A stretch of 64,000 nt of DNA from IMCC2047 sp041395865 (GCA_041395865.1 JAWKZQ010000002.1:124001-188000); one strand, 5' to 3'. Counted from the first letter of the stretch, positions 15,853 through 25,264 are shown. The notes: generated from the letters alone by a model not told the origin. A program made the numbers and translations.

Positions 15853-17856
15853 TTAAATAACAGCTTCAGAGGCGGCATTCGTTGCCGGCGCAAGCGCCGA
15901 TTCGGCAGCGCTGCTTTTTCGTTCGCGAATACGATAACGTTTGTCCAGCAATGCCAACACACCGCCGATGGACATCACTACGCCGCCCAGCCAGATCCAA
16001 ACCACAAAAGCTTTGTAATGAACGCGTACCGCCCAGGCATCACCCTCAAGCCGCTCGCCCAAAGCCACATACAGATCTCGCGAAAAGCCCGGCTGGATGG
16101 CGGCCTCCGTCATTGGCTGACCGCTGGCCCGATAAACCCGCTTTTGCGGTTGCATCAGGTAGAGCGCCTTACCATCGCGGTATACCCTAACCTGCCCTTC
16201 CTGGGCATCGTAGTTTGGTCCGGTCACCTGGCGAATTCCCTCGAAAACAAAACTGTAACCCTGGATATCTACCGATTCTCCCGGGGCCAGCTTAACGTCC
16301 CGCTGGTCGCTGTAGATGGTGGTAAAGGCCACCCCGACAATACAGATAGCCATCCCCAAATGTCCCAGGTGCATTCCCCAGTAGCTGCGCGATAAGCGGC
16401 GCAGGCGTTGACTAACAGCCCCGCTGCCCTGGCTGATTTTGTCCCTCACATCCAGCAACGCCGTCAGGGTAATCCACAGACTTAACAGCACCGCCAACGC
16501 CGCCCCCAGATGCACCTCGGCGCCATACCAAAGTGGCAGCAGCACCGCCAGCAGCAGGCTCACAATCGCCGCACAGATCAGCTGCAACCGGCTGGAAGCC
16601 ATACGCGTTTTTTTCCATTTGGAACAGGCCGCAAAACCCAGGAATACTGACAAAATACTCATCAGCGGCACAAACATCGCATTGAAATAGGGCGGGCCCA
16701 CGGAAATCCGCCCCAGCCCCAGGGCATCGATAATCAGCGGATACAGCGTACCCAGCAACACCGTAATGGCAGCCACCGTCAGGATCACATTATTCACCAG
16801 CAGCAGTACTTCACGGGACCACCAGCCAAACACCGGCTTACTCAAAACGGCAGGTGCCCGAACCGCATAAAGCACCAGGGAGCCGCCAATGACAATCACC
16901 AGGAAGATCAGGATAAATACACCACGGGCCGGATCGGTAGCAAAAGCATGCACTGAGGTCAAAACGCCGGAACGCACCAGGAAGGTACCCAGCAGGCTCA
17001 GGGAAAAGGCAAAAATAGCCAACAGCACCGTCCAGCTTTTAAAAGCGCCGCGCTTATCGGTCACCGCCAACGAGTGTATCAGCGCCGTTCCCACCAGCCA
17101 GGGCATAAAGGAGGCGTTTTCCACCGGATCCCAGAACCACCAGCCGCCCCAGCCAAGTTCGTAGTAGGCCCAGTAGCTGCCTAACGCAATACCACAGGTC
17201 AGGAATACCCAGGCCAGGTTGGTCCAGGGACGCGACCAGCGCGCCCAGGCCGCATCCAGTTGCCCACCCAGTAACGCGGCAATCGCGAAGGCAAAGGCGA
17301 CAGAAAAGCCAACATAGCCCATATACAGCATGGGAGGATGCAGAATCAGGCCGATATCCTGAAGCAATGGATTCAGGTCAGCTCCCTCGACGGGCATCTG
17401 CGGCAAGTAGCGTTCAAAGGGGTTGGACGTCAGCAGTGTAAACAACAGGAACCCGACACTGATCATGCCCATCACCGCCAATACACGCGCCACCAGTTCA
17501 TCGGGCAGCTTGCGGCTGAACAGGCTGACAGCAAAGGTCCAGGCAGACAAAATCAGCACCCACAGCAACAGCGAGCCTTCGTGAGCCCCCCACACAGCAC
17601 TGACCTTATAGGGCACCGGCAAGGCCGTATTCGAGTTCGTGGCCACATAGACCACCGAGAAATCGTCGCCGACAAAGGCAGCCGTCAGGCAGGCGAAACT
17701 GACCAGCAGCAGGAAAAACTGTCCCCAGGCCAATGGCCGCGCATAGCTCATCCATAACACATCAGAGCGCGCAGCGCCGATGAGGGGTACGACTGCCAAA
17801 AGAACCGCCAGGCACAGTGCCAGGACGAGTGATAGATGTCCGAGTTCAGGTAACAT
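15853..17856 (-). CDS. ccmF: heme lyase CcmF
   Basis: Large polytopic membrane protein (667 residues) that, with CcmH and CcmI, attaches heme to apocytochrome c. It shows the tryptophan-rich WWD domain (WGGWWFWDPVENASFMPWL, near residue 235-255), flanking conserved histidines, about 15 transmembrane segments and a large periplasmic domain near residues 500-610. Spacing of 9 bp from ccmE and 14 bp to ccmG supports one transcript. Confidence 0.98.
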   Translation of the reverse strand: MLPELGHLSLVLALCLAVLLAVVPLIGAARSDVLWMSYARPLAWGQFFLLLVSFACLTAAFVGDDFSVVYVATNSNTALPVPYKVSAVWGAHEGSLLLWVLILSAWTFAVSLFSRKLPDELVARVLAVMGMISVGFLLFTLLTSNPFERYLPQMPVEGADLNPLLQDIGLILHPPMLYMGYVGFSVAFAFAIAALLGGQLDAAWARWSRPWTNLAWVFLTCGIALGSYWAYYELGWGGWWFWDPVENASFMPWLVGTALIHSLAVTDKRGAFKSWTVLLAIFAFSLSLLGTFLVRSGVLTSVHAFATDPARGVFILIFLVIVIGGSLVLYAVRAPAVLSKPVFGWWSREVLLLVNNVILTVAAITVLLGTLYPLIIDALGLGRISVGPPYFNAMFVPLMSILSVFLGFAACSKWKKTRMASSRLQLICAAIVSLLLAVLLPLWYGAEVHLGAALAVLLSLWITLTALLDVRDKISQGSGAVSQRLRRLSRSYWGMHLGHLGMAICIVGVAFTTIYSDQRDVKLAPGESVDIQGYSFVFEGIRQVTGPNYDAQEGQVRVYRDGKALYLMQPQKRVYRASGQPMTEAAIQPGFSRDLYVALGERLEGDAWAVRVHYKAFVVWIWLGGVVMSIGGVLALLDKRYRIRERKSSAAESALAPATNAASEAVI

Positions 17857-17865
17857 GAGTCAGGC

Positions 17866-18327
17866 TTAATATTGAGGGTTCGATTTGCCGTGCTGTTGCG
17901 GATCAACACCGGCTTTTTCCAGCGCTTCAGCCACTTCCGGCGACATATAGTTTTCGTCGTGCTTGGCCAGCACCTCCACGGCCATCATACGGTTGCCCTG
18001 CAAACGGCCCTGGGTAACGATACCCTGGCCCTCACGAAACAGGTCCGGCAGGATACCTTCGTACTCCACCGTAACGGTTTGGGCATAATCCGTAATCTGG
18101 AACTCGACCTTCAGGCTGTCGGTATCACGTTTCACGCTACCGTCAACCACCATGCCACCAGCCCGGATCAATTGACCCTGTGGCGCTTCGCCGTCCACAA
18201 TCTGGGTGGGCGAGTAGAACAGGTTGATATTTTCACGTAGCGCGAACAGCCCCAAACCGACGGCCAGGCCGATTCCGGCCACCACAAACAAAATAATAAA
18301 CAGACGTTGTCTACGAACCGGATGCAT
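17866..18327 (-). CDS. ccmE: heme chaperone CcmE
   Basis: Periplasmic heme chaperone of 153 residues anchored by one N-terminal helix (about 9-29), with an OB-fold domain. The covalent heme-binding histidine is H123 in VLAKHDENYM, so this is the standard His-type CcmE and not the Cys variant. The start ATG at 18327 has a strong GGAGG ribosome site and lies inside the end of ccmD (17 bp overlap). Confidence 0.97.
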   Translation of the reverse strand: MHPVRRQRLFIILFVVAGIGLAVGLGLFALRENINLFYSPTQIVDGEAPQGQLIRAGGMVVDGSVKRDTDSLKVEFQITDYAQTVTVEYEGILPDLFREGQGIVTQGRLQGNRMMAVEVLAKHDENYMSPEVAEALEKAGVDPQQHGKSNPQY

Positions 18328-18499
18328 GCAACTCCTCCCGGCGCAGTTGACGCGCCTGTTCCGCCATCAGGCGTTTACGTTTAATGATTGGCGCCAGGAT
18401 ATTAAAGGCGAAGACCACCAGCGCGATGCCATAGGCAATCCACACGTATTTAGCGTGGCCGCCCATGGCGAGGAAATCGGAAAAACTCTCGAAATACAT
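18311..18499 (-). CDS. ccmD: heme exporter protein CcmD
   Basis: Tiny single-span membrane protein (62 residues) that stabilises the CcmABC heme-handling complex. The sequence starts with the typical FxSFSDFLAMGGHAKYVW segment, has one helix at about 19-38 and a basic C-terminus. It begins one base after the ccmC stop and overlaps ccmE. Confidence 0.93.
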   Translation of the reverse strand: MYFESFSDFLAMGGHAKYVWIAYGIALVVFAFNILAPIIKRKRLMAEQARQLRREELHASGS

Positions 18500-19252
18500 T
18501 TATGCCTTACCCGTACGCTTATCGTTAATAATCTCTTTTACCCAGCCGGTACGACGTTCGCGGTCCAACAGTTCCACACGGGTTCGCATCATCAACACAA
18601 CGGCAAAAAAGCAGTAAAAACCGGCGACCATAATCAAAAGCGGCACCCACATCTCCGCCGGCATGGTGGGTTTTTCCGTCAAGGTCAGACTGGCGGGCTG
18701 GTGCAGGGTATTCCACCACTCCACCGAATACTTGATAATCGGAATATTCACTAACCCCACCAGTGATAACAGGGCGCTGGCGCGCGCTGCCTGGTTACGG
18801 TCGGTAAAGGCCGATTGCAGCGCTACCACGCCCAGGTACAGGAAAAGCAACACCAGCATCGAGGTCAGCCGGGCATCCCAAACCCACCAGGCACCCCAGG
18901 TGGGCTTGCCCCAGACGGCACCGGTTACCAGGGCCAGGAAGGTGAATGAGGCGCCGATTGGCGCGCAGCACTTGGCGACCACATCCGCCAGTTTCATTTT
19001 CCAGATCAAGCCAATGGCGCCGGCAACAGCCATCAGCACATAGCCTGACTGAGCGAGAAAAGCGGCTGGTACATGGATATAAATAATGCGGTAACTATTG
19101 CCCTGCTGGTAATCGGGCGGTGCAAACATCAGCGCCCAGACGGTACCCAGCACAAGCAGCACCAATGCCGTCACGGCAAACCAGGGAATCCAACGCCCGC
19201 TGATAGCGTAAAACCATTTCGGGGAGCCTAACTTATGAAACCAACGCCACAT
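18500..19252 (-). CDS. ccmC: heme exporter protein CcmC
   Basis: Six-span membrane protein that loads heme onto CcmE. It carries the WWD motif WGAWWVWDARLT and the conserved histidines in IIYIHVPAAF and SVEWWNTLHQPAS. I place the start at ATG 19252 (MWRWFHKLG) because characterised homologues begin with MW and a GAGTGG site precedes it; a GTG at 19261 is in frame and would overlap ccmB by 8 bp. Confidence 0.95.
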   Translation of the reverse strand: MWRWFHKLGSPKWFYAISGRWIPWFAVTALVLLVLGTVWALMFAPPDYQQGNSYRIIYIHVPAAFLAQSGYVLMAVAGAIGLIWKMKLADVVAKCCAPIGASFTFLALVTGAVWGKPTWGAWWVWDARLTSMLVLLFLYLGVVALQSAFTDRNQAARASALLSLVGLVNIPIIKYSVEWWNTLHQPASLTLTEKPTMPAEMWVPLLIMVAGFYCFFAVVLMMRTRVELLDRERRTGWVKEIINDKRTGKA

Positions 19253-19253
19253 T

Positions 19254-19964
19254 TTATCCACTCAAACTAATTCGCAAAGCCGACGCAATCGCCAGGGGCG
19301 CCAGGACAACGGCAAGCGCCAGCATCGCGCCCAGCAAGGCCAGGTGCCCAGCAATCGGCAAACCGGCGGCGGCAGCCTGTACCGCGCCGGAGGCAAAAAT
19401 CAGCACCGGAATATACAGGGGCAGCACCAATAGTGACAACAGCAGCCCTGTTTTTCTCAGCCCTACGGTTAACGCACTGCCAATGGCACCGATAAAACTC
19501 AAAACCGGCGTTCCCAGCAACAGGGTCAGCATCAATGCCTGCGTCCCATTCGCCGGCAAAAACAACATTAGTGCCAGCAGCGGGGACAACAGGGTCAAGG
19601 GCAGTCCCGATAACAGCCAGTGCGTCATCACCTTCGCCAAAATACTGCTGTAGAGCGGCTGGGGAGATAACACCATCTGCTCCAGCGTGCCATCCTGGAA
19701 ATCGGACTGGAACAGCATGTCCAGCGATAACAGGGTGGCCAGCAATGCCGAAACCCACAGCACGCCCGGCGCGATCTCTCGCAGAAAATCACTTTCCGGG
19801 CTGACCGCCAACGGAAAGAGGCTAACTACGACCACAAAAAATATCAGCGGGTTCACTAAATCGCTGGGGTGACGGAACGCCGCCGTCATATCGCGGCGCA
19901 CCATGCCCATAAAAATACCGACCCGGGCGGTTTTTGCCGTCACGGTATCAACCCGGGCCGTCAT
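19254..19964 (-). CDS. ccmB: heme exporter protein CcmB
   Basis: Membrane subunit of the CcmAB ABC transporter that powers release of holo-CcmE, 236 residues with six hydrophobic segments. The motif DFQDGTLEQMVLSP near residue 85 is typical of CcmB. Its start overlaps the ccmA stop (ATGA). Confidence 0.96.
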   Translation of the reverse strand: MTARVDTVTAKTARVGIFMGMVRRDMTAAFRHPSDLVNPLIFFVVVVSLFPLAVSPESDFLREIAPGVLWVSALLATLLSLDMLFQSDFQDGTLEQMVLSPQPLYSSILAKVMTHWLLSGLPLTLLSPLLALMLFLPANGTQALMLTLLLGTPVLSFIGAIGSALTVGLRKTGLLLSLLVLPLYIPVLIFASGAVQAAAAGLPIAGHLALLGAMLALAVVLAPLAIASALRISLSG

Positions 19965-20581
19965 ACCAACTCCAGTTTGCGCAGTCCAGGCACATGCTGT
20001 AAATCCTGGTGGCTGGTCAAAATAACCGCCCCACCCTGACTGGCCTGCTGGATCAACAGGCTTTCAATCGCTTCGACGCCCGCTTTGTCAATTGCGGTAA
20101 AGGGTTCGTCCAAAATCCATAGTTTTGCCGGCGTCAGGTGCAAACGCGCCAGGTTGACACGTCGCTGCTGCCCCGCCGACAGGGTATGGCAAGGTACATC
20201 CTCATAACCGCGCAACCCCACCTTAGCCAGGGCATCATCAATGTCAGCCTCGCAATCCAGTCCCGCCAAAGCGGCGTGCCAACGCAGGTTTTCCTGGGCT
20301 GTCAGTGACTGCTTGATGCCTGCGGCATGCCCCAGGTACTGCATTTCCTGGTAGTAGTTTTGTCGCACCTTGCGCAGGGGTTCCCCTCGCCAGCGAACTT
20401 CACCAGCACTGGCTTCGCTGAGTCCCGTCAATACCCGCAACAAGGTGGTTTTACCGCTGCCATTGGGGCCTTCGACCTGCAACACCTCGCCGGCGCTTAC
20501 AGCAAGGTCCAGCGACTCGAACAACACACGAAAATCGCGTTCGCAGCTTAACCCTATACCTTCAAGTAACCGTTCGCCCAC
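19961..20581 (-). CDS. ccmA: heme exporter ATPase CcmA
   Basis: ATP-binding subunit of the CcmAB transporter, 206 residues. It has Walker A GPNGSGKTTLL, ABC signature LSAGQQRRVNLARL and Walker B LWILDEPFTAID. The start is GTG at 20581 with AAAGG upstream. It is the first gene of ccmABCDEFGHI; the 259 bp upstream hold the promoter and the end of the P460 transcript unit. Confidence 0.97.
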   Translation of the reverse strand: MGERLLEGIGLSCERDFRVLFESLDLAVSAGEVLQVEGPNGSGKTTLLRVLTGLSEASAGEVRWRGEPLRKVRQNYYQEMQYLGHAAGIKQSLTAQENLRWHAALAGLDCEADIDDALAKVGLRGYEDVPCHTLSAGQQRRVNLARLHLTPAKLWILDEPFTAIDKAGVEAIESLLIQQASQGGAVILTSHQDLQHVPGLRKLELV

Positions 20582-20840
20582 GTGTCGCCTTTAATGCAAT
20601 GCATGAAACCCAAAAGCCGGACATTATATCGAAATATCAACCGGGTTCCTTAACAAATCGACAAACATTCCTGATTACAATCAAATATCCGGCAGCCAGC
20701 CCTGTTTTAAAGAACGTCACGAGCAAAAAATCGTCAACGCGCCCTCGACGAAGCCGATACAGGGCAGAGCCGATACAGGCACTCCGCCCTGATTCATCAC
20801 AACCTGTCTACGTCAAGCCGAAAGAAGAGCGCCCGCCCTC
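20582..20840. other. intergenic region between ccmA and the P460 gene
   Basis: No gene is visible. On minus, a small hairpin (TCGTC...GACGA, 20731-20751) followed by six T could end the cytochrome P460 transcript before ccmA. A near-perfect tandem repeat of AGCCGATACAGG occupies 20752-20763 and 20768-20779. The ccmA promoter must lie to the right of ccmA here but no clear -35/-10 pair stands out. Confidence 0.5.
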
Positions 20841-21425
20841 TCACTGTAAAATGGGGTAATACTGGGTAAAGACCATATCTTTTTCGGCCTTCGCTTCGTG
20901 GCAACCCGCACAGTTTTCACGCGGTGCCGCTTTAGCGGCAGCCGCATAGGGTGGCGCCTGATGCCCAAAGTTGTAGAACCCCCAGCCATTGGTTTCCTTG
21001 AAGCGCCGAGTGTCCTTAACAATCACATCCATACCGTGGAACTCCCCGGCAAAATAACCCCGCCCGGAGGGCGCATCTTTGGAGCCGTCGTCATAATCGC
21101 CTTTCTGCAGCAACACCAGCTCCTTAGCGATAACCGTACCCTCAGGAAACGTTCCGGTCCGCTGATAAACAGCAAAGGCGTCCGGATTGATATAAACATG
21201 GTGGAATTCGGGAAATGCGGCCTGGTTATTATTCAAACCATGCGGTGTTAAGGGCGCGCCAATAAACACCCACTCCCTAAAACCTTCGGGCAGCGTTAAC
21301 TCTCCCTTTTTATTAAAAACCGCCGCCCCAATTGCGTCACCGGATTTATCTGCCAACACCGAACCGCTCGCAAGTGAAGCACCCAGCGCAGCGGCCATCG
21401 CAAATTTTGAGATATTCAGTTTCAT
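20841..21425 (-). CDS. cytochrome P460-family c-type heme protein
   Basis: Secreted mono-heme protein of about 194 residues. The signal peptide ends SGSVLA; the mature P460 domain holds FPEFHHVYINPDAF and ends with one heme-binding CAGCH (C172, C175, H176). The family includes hydroxylamine- and NO-linked cytochromes P460 and the related cytochromes c'-beta; which activity applies depends on the heme-crosslinking lysine, which I cannot assign here. ATG at 21425 lies 7 bp from a GGGAGG site, so it is preferred over ATG 21431. It neighbours the ccm operon that would mature it and is divergent from an AraC regulator. Confidence 0.88.
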   Translation of the reverse strand: MKLNISKFAMAAALGASLASGSVLADKSGDAIGAAVFNKKGELTLPEGFREWVFIGAPLTPHGLNNNQAAFPEFHHVYINPDAFAVYQRTGTFPEGTVIAKELVLLQKGDYDDGSKDAPSGRGYFAGEFHGMDVIVKDTRRFKETNGWGFYNFGHQAPPYAAAAKAAPRENCAGCHEAKAEKDMVFTQYYPILQ

Positions 21426-21554
21426 TTCCATTCCTCCCGTTAAACGTTAACTAGTGAAAGCAAACTGGCGCACTCAGTGCGCCATGCCATACTGGCAAAC
21501 AAAACGGTACTCATGGTATCTTTTAGTACAAACTATTTGACTCAGGGTATCGTT

Positions 21555-22385
21555 ATGGGTGACAGGCTGGTTGAAATACTCAAATACTTCGAACTACACG
21601 CCCGCGTTTTCCAGGCAGGCCCCCTGTGCAGGTCGAGCCAGTTTGATGCTGCCCACGGGCTGGGTTACATTCACCTCCTGCAGCAAGGCAAACTGGATGC
21701 CACTTCTCCGGCGCATCAGGCTCTACATCTGTCAGAGCCCAGCCTGCTCCTTTACATGACGCCAACCGAACACACCCTGGTTCCCAGAGACAGAGATGTC
21801 GAGATGGTCTGCGCTTCCTTCGAGTTCGGCGCCGGCCTCAACAACCCTTTCGTCATGGCGCTTCCGGACGTGGTCTGCATAAAGCTTGCAGAAATACCAA
21901 GCCTTGAACCCTTATTAACCCTGATGTTCAGGGAATCCGCCGATAATCACTGTGGTCGCCAGGCCGTTCTCGACCGCTTAATGGAGGTCGTGTTTATCCA
22001 GTTATTGCGTCACCTGATGGATGAGAACCGGATGGAATTCGGCTTGATTGCCGGCCTCTCCGATCAACGCCTCTGCAAAGCCATAAACGCGATTCACAGC
22101 CAACCCGCCGAAAACCTGAGCCTGGAGAAACTGGCAGCCTGCGCGGGTATGTCTCGATCACGTTTTGCGACCCACTTCCGGGACACAGTTGGGCTGTCGC
22201 CGGGCGCCTATCTCACCCTTTGGCGCCTGAGCATTGCGCAATCCCTGCTTAGCAAAGGCAAGTCATTGCAGTTGATTGCCGACACCATCGGCTATGGCAG
22301 CGCAAGTGCGCTATCCCGGGTATTCAAGGCCCAAACAGGGCAAACACCACGGGAGTGGCTGAGTAAGCACCGCTCAAGCACCTGA
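21555..22385 (+). CDS. AraC-family transcriptional regulator
   Basis: About 276 residues. The N-terminal part resembles the cupin-type sensor of AraC regulators with an early ELHARVFQAGPLCRSS segment; the C-terminal part has two helix-turn-helix units (about 180-275), with LSLEKLAACAGMSRSRFATHF and the conserved IGYGSASALSRVFKAQTGQTP. In-frame starts also exist at 21477 and 21513; 21555 has the best-placed AGG site. It is divergent from the P460 gene, so control of that gene, of itself, or both is likely. The ligand is unknown. Confidence 0.88.
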   Translation: MGDRLVEILKYFELHARVFQAGPLCRSSQFDAAHGLGYIHLLQQGKLDATSPAHQALHLSEPSLLLYMTPTEHTLVPRDRDVEMVCASFEFGAGLNNPFVMALPDVVCIKLAEIPSLEPLLTLMFRESADNHCGRQAVLDRLMEVVFIQLLRHLMDENRMEFGLIAGLSDQRLCKAINAIHSQPAENLSLEKLAACAGMSRSRFATHFRDTVGLSPGAYLTLWRLSIAQSLLSKGKSLQLIADTIGYGSASALSRVFKAQTGQTPREWLSKHRSST

Positions 22386-22447
22386 CAACAGCGCACCCTG
22401 TCAACGCAAAATGCCACCCTGCAAACAGCACATGCTATAGTCCAAAC

Positions 22448-23998
22448 ATGGAAATCAAGCCTTCACAAGCCTCAAGTCAAACCTCCGCGACATCCGCCCC
22501 CGCAGATTCAAACGGGCCTTTGGCACAATTACCCAGGGGCGTACCGCTCACAGCCGTGGTTGAAAAAAGTATCGCCGCCACCCAACAGCTGGCTGAACTA
22601 AAGGCTCAATTGGGCCAATCGGCACGGTTTGACACGCTGTTGAACATTGACGGCAACAAAGTACAAACCCAAAGTAACCAGGCCTTTTCAGCGGGCCAGG
22701 TGCTCAAGGTAGAGGTGAACGGCAGCAATGGGCTCAGGATTCTGGCAGTGATCAGCCAACCCGCTGGCGAGTCCGCCATCAGCACTACGCAGCAGATACA
22801 ACAGGGGCTGAGACAAGCTTTGCCTATTCAACAGGGCTCAGCATTATTACTCAACAACCTGATTCCGGCTTTCAAACTGTTATCATCCAACCAGTATCTG
22901 GAAGCTCAAAATCAGCTGCGTGCAATATTAGCCACCATTCCCAACATCAAAGACTTAGCCAACCCGGCCGCCCTCAGGCAACAGGTGAATCAAAGCGGCA
23001 GCTTTTTCGAAAACAACGTCAAACAGGCACTGTCAGCATTACAAAGGCAGCTTGCCGCCGGTCACATAAACTCGCCGTCAACACCCGGCGTTAACCCGCT
23101 TCACGCCAAGGCACACCCCCAAGCCACGCCAAATAAAGTCAGCACGGAACAGTTCCTTACCGCCCTGCGTAATAACACGCAAACTGCCAAACAACTGGGC
23201 TCACTGGTCGACAGAGATTTCAAGGCGCAACTGTTAAAGCTAGCCGGCAGTTTGATTCCCATTGCCACTCGACCTGGTAATACCGCTTCGGCCTCACCCG
23301 CCGAGACAGGACTGCTTCTGCGGATTCTGCAGGCCCTGCCAGTCACTGCCGGTTCCACTTCATCGAATACAGGCGCCACTTCACTGAACCTGGCCAACCT
23401 GCCAATTAATACCCAGATCCAGCAGCTCTTACTAAATCCCGCCCTTTTTGCAGGGCACCCGCAGGCACATCAAAATAGCAATACAGCTGCGCCTAATCAA
23501 ACCACGGACCTAGCGGTAAGTACGCTACTTCGCCAGATAGCGGCCACCCTCGCACGTGTACAAAGCAATCAGCTACAAAGCTTAAATGCTGGCCGGATTG
23601 ACACCGATGGCAGCACACTGCTTAACAGCTGGAATATAGAGATTCCTGCCTTTATTGACGGACAATTCAAACCTATCCAGCTGCAAATCCATGAGGAACG
23701 GCACCCGGATGCGCCCCCCTCAGAGAACAGAAAACACCGCCAATGGAAAATCACCCTGGGTTTCGATTTTGAAGAACTGGGCGAATTTTTCGCGACCCTG
23801 CGTATTGTCGATAACAGTATTTCGGCCACCTTTTGGAGCGAACGCCCCAGCACCCTGCAACGAATCAACAGCGAGCTACAGCACCTGAACAAATCCCTGC
23901 ATAAACTGGGGCTTAATGTTGAAGAGCTGGAGTGCCGCCACGGAAAACCGGTCCTCCAGGAAACCCGCCTGGACCAGCAACTGGTGGATATCAAAACA
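22448..23998 (+). CDS. FliK-like hook-length control domain protein
   Basis: A protein of about 517 residues with a long low-complexity, Gln/Asn/Ala-rich N-terminal and central part, and a C-terminal domain (about 395-485; IPAFIDGQFKPIQLQI, FDFEELGEFFATLRI) like the Flg_hook domain of FliK. FliK measures hook length and switches export specificity by touching FlhB. Its stop overlaps the start of a separate FlhB C-terminal domain gene, matching that partnership. Neither gene is in a flagellar operon here. The reading frame ends with the TGA at 23999-24001. Confidence 0.8.
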
Positions 23999-24279
23999 TG
24001 AACCCTGAACGCCCCTCACCTCAACGCCCCCAGGCCGTTGCGCTTTACTACGATGGCGAAAAGGCGCCTGTCGTCTCAGCAAGCGGTGAATTTGAAATTG
24101 CCGAGCAAATTATTGCCATTGCCCGCGAACACGGGGTGCCATTGTACGAAAACCCCCAGCTTGTCGATGTTCTGGCGCAGCTGGAGCTGGGCGAATCCAT
24201 CCCGGAATCGCTGTACCTGTCCATCGCCGAAATTATTGCCTTCGCTTACTATATCCAGGGTAAAAAACCCTCAAGGTAG
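23998..24279 (+). CDS. stand-alone FlhB C-terminal domain protein (FlhX type)
   Basis: A 93-residue protein matching only the cytoplasmic C-terminal domain of the FlhB/EscU export-switch family (AVALYYDGEKAPVV, GVPLYENPQLVDVLAQLELGE). It lacks the membrane domain and also lacks the NPTH autocleavage sequence, starting where the cleaved FlhB C-terminal fragment would. ATG at 23998 overlaps the FliK-like stop (ATGA). Known homologues can substitute for the cleaved FlhB fragment; that role here is inference. Confidence 0.85.
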   Translation: MNPERPSPQRPQAVALYYDGEKAPVVSASGEFEIAEQIIAIAREHGVPLYENPQLVDVLAQLELGESIPESLYLSIAEIIAFAYYIQGKKPSR

Positions 24280-24317
24280 CCGCCTGAAAAAAACTGCAAA
24301 ACACGCTTGAAAACACT

Positions 24318-24336
24318 AATGAGAATAATTATCATT
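24318..24336. promoter_or_regulatory. Fur box upstream of bfd
   Basis: The 19-mer AATGAGAATAATTATCATT is nearly symmetrical and agrees closely with the Fur consensus. It ends 33 bp before the bfd start codon, so iron-replete Fur should repress bfd, as in other bacteria where Bfd is made when iron is scarce to release iron from bacterioferritin. Confidence 0.85.
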
Positions 24337-24369
24337 AGTTCAAATCAAATTACAGCATGGGTTTTCACT

Positions 24370-24573
24370 ATGTTTGTTTGTGTTTGCAACGCAGTCACCG
24401 ACTCGCAAATTATCGAAGAACTGGATAACGGCGCCAGCAACATGCGCGACATCAGCCGTCGCTTGGATGTTGGTCGTAACTGTGGCCAGTGCTGTAAAAC
24501 CGCCAGGCAAGTCATCAAGCAGTATCATGCTGAGAATCGTGAAATGAGCGATCTGAGTTACGCCGCTATTTAA
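24370..24573 (+). CDS. bfd: bacterioferritin-associated ferredoxin
   Basis: A 67-residue [2Fe-2S] protein that reduces the iron core of bacterioferritin to release Fe2+. The four cluster cysteines are visible: CVC at the start (C4, C6) and NCGQC (C38, C41), with one extra Cys following at 42. The start ATG at 24370 begins MFVCVCNAV, the family standard. It lies under a Fur box and 205 bp upstream of two bacterioferritin genes. Confidence 0.95.
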   Translation: MFVCVCNAVTDSQIIEELDNGASNMRDISRRLDVGRNCGQCCKTARQVIKQYHAENREMSDLSYAAI

Positions 24574-24778
24574 AACACCCTTAATTTCACAGTCCGCCCC
24601 ATTCCCTGGCCCGTCGCCAGCACGCCAATTCATAAGCAATTCAAAGAGATACATCGCAAACGCAAAGCGTTCGTGTTACCGTTATCTTTACCCTTAAAAA
24701 TCAATGACTTAAAGCGACTCATAAGTGTAAAATTAAGGGCTATAAGAATAATCCATAAACCTGTCAAGGAGCCGAGCA

Positions 24779-25252
24779 ATGAAAGCCGCCAAAGGTGTTA
24801 TCACGCTTCTCAACGAAGTGCTGACAGCCGAGCTAACTTCAATCAACCAGTTTTTCCTGCATGCCCGCATGTTCAGAAACTGGGGCCTTGAAGAACTCAA
24901 CGAAAAGGCCTACAAAAAATCGATCAAGGATATGAAACAGGCCGACGACCTGATCGAACGTATCCTCTTCCTCGAGGGTTTACCCAACCTGCAAAAGCTC
25001 AACAAACTCAATATTGGCGAGCATACCGAGGAAATGCTGAGCTGTGATATGGCTTTCCAACTCGAACATATCACTCTGCTGCGCAAAGCCATCGGCCACT
25101 GCGAAACCGTTCAGGATTACGTCACCCGGGAACTACTCGAAGACATCCTTGAATACGAAGAAGAGTATGTCGATTGGCTGGAATCCCAGGAATACCTGAT
25201 CAAACATGCAGGCATTCAAAACTACTTACAATCTCAAATGGAAAGCGAATAA
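24779..25252 (+). CDS. bfr: bacterioferritin, heme-binding type subunit
   Basis: Iron-storage subunit of 157 residues aligning end to end with E. coli Bfr. The heme-ligand methionine M52 is present, but the di-iron ferroxidase site is degraded: E51 is Asp, H54 is Gln, E94 is Gln and H130 is Tyr; only E18 and E127 remain, and Y25 is Phe. So this subunit should bind heme at the two-fold interface but not oxidise iron itself. It precedes a second bfr after 12 bp whose pattern is the opposite, as in two-gene Bfr systems known from Neisseria and pseudomonads. GGAG ribosome site at the ATG. Confidence 0.95.
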   Translation: MKAAKGVITLLNEVLTAELTSINQFFLHARMFRNWGLEELNEKAYKKSIKDMKQADDLIERILFLEGLPNLQKLNKLNIGEHTEEMLSCDMAFQLEHITLLRKAIGHCETVQDYVTRELLEDILEYEEEYVDWLESQEYLIKHAGIQNYLQSQMESE

Positions 25253-25264
25253 CAGGAGGGCATC

